Source: Desulfuromonadales bacterium
Lineage (GTDB): Bacteria; Desulfobacterota; Desulfuromonadia; Desulfuromonadales; BM103
NCBI GenBank assembly: GCA_030640215.1
Contig: DAOWJU010000282.1
Location: 1-8,122, forward strand
Direction: 5' to 3'
DNA length: 8,122 bases
Shown: piece by piece, positions 1 through 3,739 of the stretch
How the letters are laid out: each line of letters begins with the position of its first letter
How positions within the stretch are numbered: the stretch's first letter is position 1
Program-made: the position numbers and the translations under genes
The notes under the pieces: model-generated
Seen by the model: the letters and a program-made list of their open reading frames with translations, nothing else
Databases searched by the model: none
What the model was told of the DNA's origin: nothing

Positions 1-75
1 CACAAGATAGAAATGAAAGGAGATTCAATGCGAAAAAATCAAAAGCCCTTGACCAAAGTGGGCCACTTAACTTAA
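1..75 (+). CDS. istB: IstB ATPase of an IS21-family element, C-terminal end (partial)
   Basis: The frame open from base 1 reads HKIEMKGDSMRKNQKPLTKV and stops at TAA 73-75. This matches the characteristic IstB C-terminus of IS21-family elements (an 'ELKGESMRK' type segment followed by a short basic tail). IstB is the AAA+ helper ATPase that works with the IstA transposase in target capture. Only the last 24 residues are in the window; the ATPase core lies upstream. The IS right end follows within about 100 bases, as expected for istB, which is the last gene of such elements. The internal ATG at 28 has a good upstream AAAGGAG, but this is part of the istB coding sequence and not a separate gene. 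Confidence 0.8.
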   Translation, partial: HKIEMKGDSMRKNQKPLTKVGHLT

Positions 76-179
76 AACAAAAACACCAGCGTCGCTTCGC
101 TCCGAAAGGTAATCAAATTACCTTGGATCAGTGGCACAGTTTGCTCAAGAATGGTGGTACAGTTTCACAGGAATACGCA
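1..179 (+). mobile_element. Right end of an IS21-family insertion sequence
   Basis: After the istB stop the sequence carries the multiple terminal repeats typical of IS21 right ends: TGGATCAG (124-131), TGGCACAGTTTGCTCAAG (from 132) and TGGTACAGTTTCACAGG (from 155). It finishes in GGAATACGCA, so the terminal CA is placed at 178-179. The repeats are the usual IstA binding sites. The left end lies outside the window, so the target duplication cannot be checked. Downstream of 179 the reading frame of an HD-domain protein picks up at once, which indicates that the IS sits inside that gene. Confidence 0.75.
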
Positions 180-345
180 ACTTGCGTCTGATGTTGATAA
201 GGAGTCCTGTATTGTTGTCGGCTTGTTTCATGACCTAGGCAAGGTCGGCGTGTCAGATAATCCATACTATCTTGATAATGCTGATAGCTGGCAGAAAAGA
301 AACAGGGGAATTCACTATGTTGTGAATAAAGATCTGGATGTACAC
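180..345 (+). pseudogene. HD-domain phosphohydrolase-like protein, internal fragment
   Basis: Translation in the frame of base 181 gives about 55 residues containing VVGLFHDLGKVG followed by NPYYLDNADSWQKRNRGI. The His-Asp pair (codons 229-234) in FHDLGK is the signature of the HD metal-dependent phosphohydrolase fold. The first His of the fold would lie upstream and is lost where the IS ends at 179. The segment after VNKDLDVH, which should carry the later metal-binding His and Asp, is missing because an integrase-like start begins at 347. The piece is therefore broken at both ends and cannot be functional. A 76-codon ORF starting at 151 exists only because the IS end reads through in frame. 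The original substrate cannot be told. Confidence 0.65.
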
Positions 346-346
346 A

Positions 347-541
347 ATGAAATCAAAGCGAATCCCTTCTTATCTGTTTAAATTTCCTCATGGAATATAT
401 TGTTTTCGAGTTCGTATTCCAAGTCCTGTAAGAATCAAATACAATACATCGAAGATTGAAATCAGAAGGTCTCTTAATGCTGGTGATGCCTACTTTAGAG
501 ATTATGATAAAGAAACTACCTTGCCCGGCCAGGGTCTTTAA
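347..541 (+). pseudogene. Tyrosine recombinase/phage integrase, N-terminal fragment (DUF6538-like)
   Basis: From ATG 347 the frame reads MKSKRIPSYLFKFPHGIYCF, then a strand ending RVRIPSPV, then IEIRRSLNAGDA. This is the pattern of the DUF6538-type N-terminal domain of tyrosine recombinases: 'YL..R.GIYYFR.RIP', then 'EIRRSL.TGD..EA'. Similarity stops after about residue 45, near base 480. The remaining residues to the TAA at 539-541 do not look like integrase. The SAM-like core-binding and catalytic domains (Arg-His-Arg-Tyr) are absent, so this is a decayed remnant of an integrative element. The upstream ribosome site is poor. Confidence 0.65.
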
Positions 542-596
542 TCTGTACAAGCACCGTTGTCAATTTCTTCTGATTACTGATTGTTTCTAGGAGATT

Positions 597-644
597 ATTT
601 GTACACCACAAAATCCTTTTGTGTGTAGTTGGTGGTGTACAAAT
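597..644. repeat. 13-bp perfect inverted repeat with nested hairpin
   Basis: ATTTGTACACCAC (597-609) and GTGGTGTACAAAT (632-644) are exact reverse complements separated by 22 bases. A second, mutually exclusive hairpin overlaps the left arm: CACAAAA (607-613), TCC, TTTTGTG (617-623). The repeat lies just upstream of the two-gene module that begins at 686 and has the size and symmetry of a dimer-binding operator. It could instead be the end of a small non-autonomous element. Confidence 0.7.
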
Positions 645-668
645 AGTAGTTGATGTATTGTACACCAC
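599..668 (+). promoter_or_regulatory. Three-copy TTGTACACCAC operator-like array
   Basis: The 11-mer TTGTACACCAC occurs at 599-609, in inverse orientation at 632-642, and again directly at 658-668. A shorter match, TGTACAA, occurs at 544-550. All copies precede the preferred start at 686. Exact reuse of an 11-mer three times in 70 bases argues for a protein binding site, most simply autoregulation of the downstream pair. I see no convincing sigma-70 promoter here: TTGTAC at 599-604 followed by TGTGTA at 622-627 with a 17-base spacer is only a weak candidate. Confidence 0.5.
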
Positions 669-685
669 ATGTTATGGTTTCGACT

Positions 686-1018
686 ATGAACGTGGTGCAT
701 AAAAATAATGACAGTGTCTTGCAGGGAATGCTTCAGGATGAGCTGGAGCGTTGTGAGCAAGTTGTCGGTTCTTTGCACGCTGACATTGCGGAGTTGCCGA
801 AAGGTTCACTCCATCAGCGCAATAGAAACTATAAAGGGAAGATTGCAGTTTATCACTTTTGCAAGTTCCGTAAGGATGGGAAGAGCGTGTACGAGCATAT
901 CCCAGCTAAGCGAGTTGCCCTCCTCGAAAAGCAAATTTGTGATCGTCGAAAAAAAGAGGATTCACTGAAGAAGTTTAATGCTCGATTGCGATACCTTAAA
1001 AAACTATTGAAGGTCTGA
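686..1018 (+). CDS. Small basic coil-rich protein paired with a nucleotidyltransferase
   Basis: A 110-residue protein from ATG 686, of unknown function. The N-terminal part (DSVLQGMLQDELERCEQVV, then LHADIAELPKGSL) is predicted helix. The middle (about 46-70, YKGKIAVYHFCKFRKDG then VYEHIP) looks like two or three beta strands. The C-terminal 40 residues are a Lys/Arg-rich helix or coiled coil (LLEKQICDRRKKEDSLKKF to YLKKLLKV). The order helix, LPKGSL, short aromatic strands, basic coil resembles small uncharacterised proteins that I recall from bacteria and archaea, but I cannot name the family with certainty. The frame stays open to TTG 650 and ATG 653, but those starts would place the third operator copy inside the gene. 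No clear Shine-Dalgarno precedes 686. It ends 2 nt before the nucleotidyltransferase gene, so the two are probably translationally coupled. The high positive charge fits nucleic-acid binding, so it could be the regulator of the repeats upstream or an antitoxin (inference). Confidence 0.7.
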   Translation: MNVVHKNNDSVLQGMLQDELERCEQVVGSLHADIAELPKGSLHQRNRNYKGKIAVYHFCKFRKDGKSVYEHIPAKRVALLEKQICDRRKKEDSLKKFNARLRYLKKLLKV

Positions 1019-1020
1019 GT

Positions 1021-1704
1021 GTGGATATTTACAAACCAGATGGCGATCTTGGGTTACCTCCAGAAATTCTGGAGCTATTGAACACCCTCAATGACGCTGA
1101 TTTTTTCCAGGATGGTTTGCTGATTGGTAGTTGGGCGATGCTCTTCTATCAGGACGTGTTAGGGGTTAAGTATGTTCTGCGGACTGGCGATATAGATTTT
1201 GCTCTCATCCCAGGGGTCCTGAAGGAAGCGAAAACTTTTGACCTGGAGGCAGAGTTCAAGGCTTTAGGGATGGAGCCAATAACTGACCGGGAATCTGGAT
1301 TGCAGAAATTTTTGACCGATTTGTATGAAGTTGAGTTTTTGGTTCATCGTTCCGGTGGACGCGAGGATGTGAAGTTGGTTAGAAAATACAATGTCAACGC
1401 GCAGGCAATGCCTTTTATCGATATCCTGTTTATCCAGCCCATCGAGATTGAGCTCGCCGAATGTCGAGTTAGGGTGCCGCGACCTGAGGCACTCTTTTTC
1501 CATAAACTGATTATTGCCCAACGGCGGCTAAAAGACTGGAAGAAGGCGAAGGATATTGAGCAGTGTGCGCTTCTTGCTGAACATCTAGATCCTGACTGTC
1601 TGTCAGAAATAGCGGGGAGCTATAAAATGAGCAAAAAGACCCTTGCGATGGTTCGGGCGTCTTGTGATGCTATTGGTTTCAGCCTCGATTTTTTGAACCC
1701 GTAA
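1021..1704 (+). CDS. Nucleotidyltransferase-fold protein (NTP_transf_8/COG5397-like)
   Basis: A 227-residue protein from GTG 1021, with GAAGG at 1009-1013 as ribosome site inside the end of the upstream gene. Residues 34-44 (LIGSWAMLFYQ) give the Gly-Ser of the polymerase-beta nucleotidyltransferase fold, and RTGDIDF (54-60) gives its Asp-x-Asp metal pair (D57, D59). EVEFLVH (103-109) is a likely later strand with a third acidic residue. PRPEALFFHKLIIAQRR and KKAKDIEQ (153-181) match the C-terminal helical part of the NTP_transf_8/COG5397 group, where an 'R.PrPe.FalHKl...rr..K..KD..Q' pattern recurs. All putative catalytic residues are present, so activity is plausible. The substrate is unknown. 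Related folds act as toxins that modify tRNA or partner proteins (AbiEii, MenT, MNT of HEPN-MNT). The tight pairing with a small basic protein and the operator array makes a toxin-antitoxin or defence role plausible but unproven. Confidence 0.8.
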   Translation: MDIYKPDGDLGLPPEILELLNTLNDADFFQDGLLIGSWAMLFYQDVLGVKYVLRTGDIDFALIPGVLKEAKTFDLEAEFKALGMEPITDRESGLQKFLTDLYEVEFLVHRSGGREDVKLVRKYNVNAQAMPFIDILFIQPIEIELAECRVRVPRPEALFFHKLIIAQRRLKDWKKAKDIEQCALLAEHLDPDCLSEIAGSYKMSKKTLAMVRASCDAIGFSLDFLNP

Positions 1705-1788
1705 GGTGTAAGGCTATAAAATTTCTCGCTCCAGATGGTTTGACGGCAACAAAACCGGTCAGCAGAAGTTTGCTTTAGCTTTTTACGG

Positions 1789-1828
1789 CCAATTATCAAT
1801 AGCGCTTAAATCCTATTGGTATTATTGG
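1789..1828 (+). repeat. Imperfect 14-bp hairpin
   Basis: CCAATTATCAATAG (1789-1802) pairs with CTATTGGTA plus ATTGG (1813-1828). Two bulged T residues (1822-1823) and one T-G wobble interrupt the stem, and the loop is 10 bases. No T-tract follows, so it is not a terminator. It might stabilise the 3' end of the nucleotidyltransferase mRNA, or be a remnant of a mobile element. Confidence 0.4.
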
Positions 1829-1870
1829 GCATGTTGTATTGTCTTAACTAACTCGCAATGGCTAATGTCC

Positions 1871-1921
1871 CAATTAAGTCCTTCGACGCTACTAACGTTG
1901 GAGGACTTTTGTGTTTAATTG
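1871..1921 (+). terminator. Intrinsic terminator after the NTase module
   Basis: AAGTCCTTCGACG (1876-1888) pairs with CGTTGGAGGACTT (1896-1908) over 13 positions, including two G-T wobbles. The loop is CTACTAA, and the stem is followed by TT then GTGTTT. A further outer pair CAATTAA (1871-1877) / TTAATTG (1915-1921) overlaps the stem base and enlarges the palindrome. A G/C-containing stem ending in TTTT with more T residues downstream fits Rho-independent termination on the plus strand. It lies 170 bases past the nucleotidyltransferase stop and upstream of the hipBA promoter, so it would insulate the two units. Confidence 0.6.
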
Positions 1922-1979
1922 TCAGGGAAACGCCTTGCACTCGGGTATTCTCGTGCAGAACCGTTCATTGTCGCAGGAA

Positions 1980-2022
1980 TATAATAGCGTAGACGTCTAG
2001 TGGGCAACATGTTAGCCTTAAC
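1980..2022 (+). promoter_or_regulatory. hipBA promoter -10 and candidate HipB operators
   Basis: TATAAT at 1980-1985 is a perfect sigma-70 -10 hexamer; no good -35 is seen at 16-18 bases upstream. The expected start site near 1991-1993 lies in the perfect 10-bp palindrome TAGACGTCTA (1990-1999). A second, imperfect dyad, GTTA-GCCT-TAAC, lies at 2011-2022. Palindromes over the transcription start fit the known autorepression of hipBA operons by HipB and HipA-HipB, but these sequences differ from the E. coli TATCC-N8-GGATA operator. Confidence 0.5.
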
Positions 2023-2040
2023 GTAGCCATGGAGGCACTT

Positions 2041-2343
2041 ATGGGCATTATATTATCTCCTATTGACATGCAGCATCAACTCGCAGAAAAGGCCATGAAG
2101 GCCAGGCTCGCTGCGAACCTCACACAGGTAGGTCTCGCAAGTCGTGCTGGTGTGAGTCTGGGGTCCCTCAAGAGGTTCGAACATACAGGCGAGATATCTC
2201 TTTCCAGTTTGGCGAAGTTGGCTTTTGCCCTTCGCATGGAGCAAGATTTCGAGAACGTGTTCTCGCCACGTCGCACCGGCACACTTGATGAGCTTCTGGC
2301 CAGCCAGAACCAAGTGTCGCGCAAGAGAGGAAGGCTCGAATGA
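2041..2343 (+). CDS. hipB: HipB-like antitoxin, XRE-family repressor
   Basis: A 100-residue protein. The start at 2041 is chosen over ATG 2029 because GGAGG at 2031-2035 sits 5 bases before it. Residues about 17-70 form a Cro/C1-type helix-turn-helix: KAMKARLAANLTQ, then LASRAGVSLGSLKRFE as the turn and recognition helix, then SLSSLAKLAFALRM. The C-terminal tail is basic (SRKRGRLE), as in other HipB proteins, where a flexible tail follows the DNA-binding dimer. HipB binds operators at its own promoter and neutralises HipA by forming a complex. Its stop overlaps the hipA start in an ATGA (2340-2343), which indicates translational coupling. The neighbouring HipA supports the call; on its own it would be only a generic XRE regulator. 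Confidence 0.9.
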   Translation: MGIILSPIDMQHQLAEKAMKARLAANLTQVGLASRAGVSLGSLKRFEHTGEISLSSLAKLAFALRMEQDFENVFSPRRTGTLDELLASQNQVSRKRGRLE

Positions 2344-3596
2344 AACCGACCTTATCCCCGGTAACTCTACTGCATGTCTTGCTTGACTTTGGTTCAAAGC
2401 CTATTCCAGTCGGACGTCTGGCGCTACTTAATCGTGAAATCGTATTCGAGTTCACGCCCGGCTTTCCTGTCGAGACTTTAAACCTCTCACCGCTCAAGCT
2501 GCGCGCTAACGAAGGACATTCCATTATTTCCGGGCCACCTGAACCATTCGAGGGGCTTCATGGCGTTTTCAGCGATAGCCTTCCTGACGGCTGGGGCCGG
2601 TCGCTAGTTGACCGAAAAATCAAAGAACTCGGGATTCTACCCTCACAACTCACGCCACTAGATCGGCTGGCTTGGGTTGGCACTCGCGGAATGGGGGCGC
2701 TTATTTATCAACCAGAACGTCAGTTTGCGCAAGGTCAGATAGGCGAACGAGTCGACCTCGATGAACTTGCTGAGGCCTCGCAACAAATCCTAGAAGATGT
2801 TCCTGAGGCCGTATTCGAGCACCTGCTAATGGCGGGTGGCTCACCGCAGGGGGCGCGGCCTAAGGCATTGATTGGACTCTCAGCGGACAAGTCGACGGCA
2901 GTTTACGGTATCGAGCGACTGCCTGCCGATTACCAACATTGGTTGGTTAAGTTTGTTTCCCCAAAGGAAAGCCCTGAGGCTGGGTTGATTGAGAAGGCTT
3001 ATGCCGACATGGCTAGAGACGCGGGGATTGATATTTCCGAATCCGTAGTTCTCTCCTCAAGCTCCTCACCGGGCTCTTTTGCTACCAGGCGCTTCGACCG
3101 TGCCAGAGACCGACGTCTCCATATGCACACGGCCGCTGGTATGCTCAATGCAGATTTCAGGGTGCCGAGTGTAGGTTATGTTGAATTGTTGAAGCTTGTC
3201 AGCCTTGTCACTCGCGACCAAGCTGCTGTTGGTCAAATGTTTCTACGTATGGCTTTTAATATTGTTGCTCACAACCGGGACGACCATAGTAAGAACCACG
3301 CCTTCCTTATGAATGAATCCGGTCACTGGAGTTTGTCACCTGCCTATGACATAACGCTCAGCGAAGGACCTGGGGGGGAACACACCATGGATGTCGCTGG
3401 CGAAGGCCGAGAGCCATCCATGGTTCATGTCCTTAAAGTTGCCACGAGTGTAGGTCTCAGCCCAAGCTTTGCAAAAGACGCATTAGAAAAAGTTACGGAC
3501 GTCATTTCTCGTTGGCCTGATTACGCTTCGGCGCTTGGAGTGTCCGCAAAGGAAACACATCGTATCGGCAAGCGACATAATCTACTTGTGAGTTGA
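2340..3596 (+). CDS. hipA: HipA-family serine/threonine kinase toxin
   Basis: A 418-residue protein, close to the 440 of E. coli HipA, so apparently complete. HipA kinases phosphorylate glutamyl-tRNA synthetase (E. coli HipA) or other synthetases, halting translation and promoting dormancy. The N-terminal HipA domain (about 10-125) carries FSDSLPDGWGR (77-87). The kinase domain (about 160-390) has the Gly-rich loop GGSPQGARPK (166-175), whose Ser168 is in the region autophosphorylated in HipA. It also has the catalytic segment HNRDDHSKN (311-319, putative catalytic Asp314) and the metal-binding SPAYD (Asp337), equivalent to E. coli D309 and D332. All the key residues look intact. A run of Ser at 239-243 sits between strands of the kinase core. 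It is expressed from the hipB promoter with a 4-base overlap. The substrate cannot be inferred from sequence. Confidence 0.92.
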   Translation: MKPTLSPVTLLHVLLDFGSKPIPVGRLALLNREIVFEFTPGFPVETLNLSPLKLRANEGHSIISGPPEPFEGLHGVFSDSLPDGWGRSLVDRKIKELGILPSQLTPLDRLAWVGTRGMGALIYQPERQFAQGQIGERVDLDELAEASQQILEDVPEAVFEHLLMAGGSPQGARPKALIGLSADKSTAVYGIERLPADYQHWLVKFVSPKESPEAGLIEKAYADMARDAGIDISESVVLSSSSSPGSFATRRFDRARDRRLHMHTAAGMLNADFRVPSVGYVELLKLVSLVTRDQAAVGQMFLRMAFNIVAHNRDDHSKNHAFLMNESGHWSLSPAYDITLSEGPGGEHTMDVAGEGREPSMVHVLKVATSVGLSPSFAKDALEKVTDVISRWPDYASALGVSAKETHRIGKRHNLLVS

Positions 3597-3648
3597 CATC
3601 TCCTCCGCTCTGGAGGGTCTCAGTACGCTTGGTTGGCGAAGTGTCCGC

Positions 3649-3705
3649 AAGGGGTGTCTCGCTGTATAAAGTACACCCTTAGGCTTATAAACCTTGCCTG
3701 TTTTT
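3649..3705 (+). terminator. Weak terminator-like structures after hipA
   Basis: AAGGGGTGT (3649-3657) pairs with ACACCCTT (3673-3680) with one bulged G. It is followed at once by a smaller stem AGGC (3681-3684) / GCCT (3696-3699) and TTTTT (3701-3705). The second stem plus T-tract fits plus-strand termination of hipBA, but four base pairs is weak. No T-tract follows on the minus strand, so termination of the converging AOR operon is not explained. A further short stem CCTCC/GGAGG lies at 3602-3616. Confidence 0.35.
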
Positions 3706-3739
3706 CAATTTTAAAATGTATTCTTTCCAAGCGATTAAC

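Larger units (their letters stand above)
1705..2028. other. 324-base spacer between the NTase module and hipBA
   Basis: No credible gene was seen. The spacer holds an imperfect hairpin (1789-1828), an intrinsic terminator-like hairpin (1871-1921), a 5-bp hairpin TGCAC/GTGCA around 1936-1956, and the hipBA promoter/operator region (1980-2022). Bases 1705-1788 show nothing recognisable. Confidence 0.6.

Noticed and set aside
544..668. CRISPR array or plasmid-type iterons
   Set aside because: Only three 11-base copies, in mixed orientation and with unequal spacing, with no cas or rep gene. An operator array is simpler.
650..685. Start of the small basic protein at TTG 650 or ATG 653
   Set aside because: It would put the third operator copy inside the coding region and add residues (YCTPHVMVST) unlike the rest. 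ATG 686 is preferred, though no start has a clear ribosome site.
1840..1921. Integron attC site
   Set aside because: A folded structure is present, but no GTTRRRY/RYYYAAC core pair flanks it. The stem plus T-tract is explained by a terminator.
2053..2524. Minus-strand open frames (82-118 codons) opposite hipB and the start of hipA
   Set aside because: They overlap the well-supported hipBA coding sequence and show no domain or start signal.
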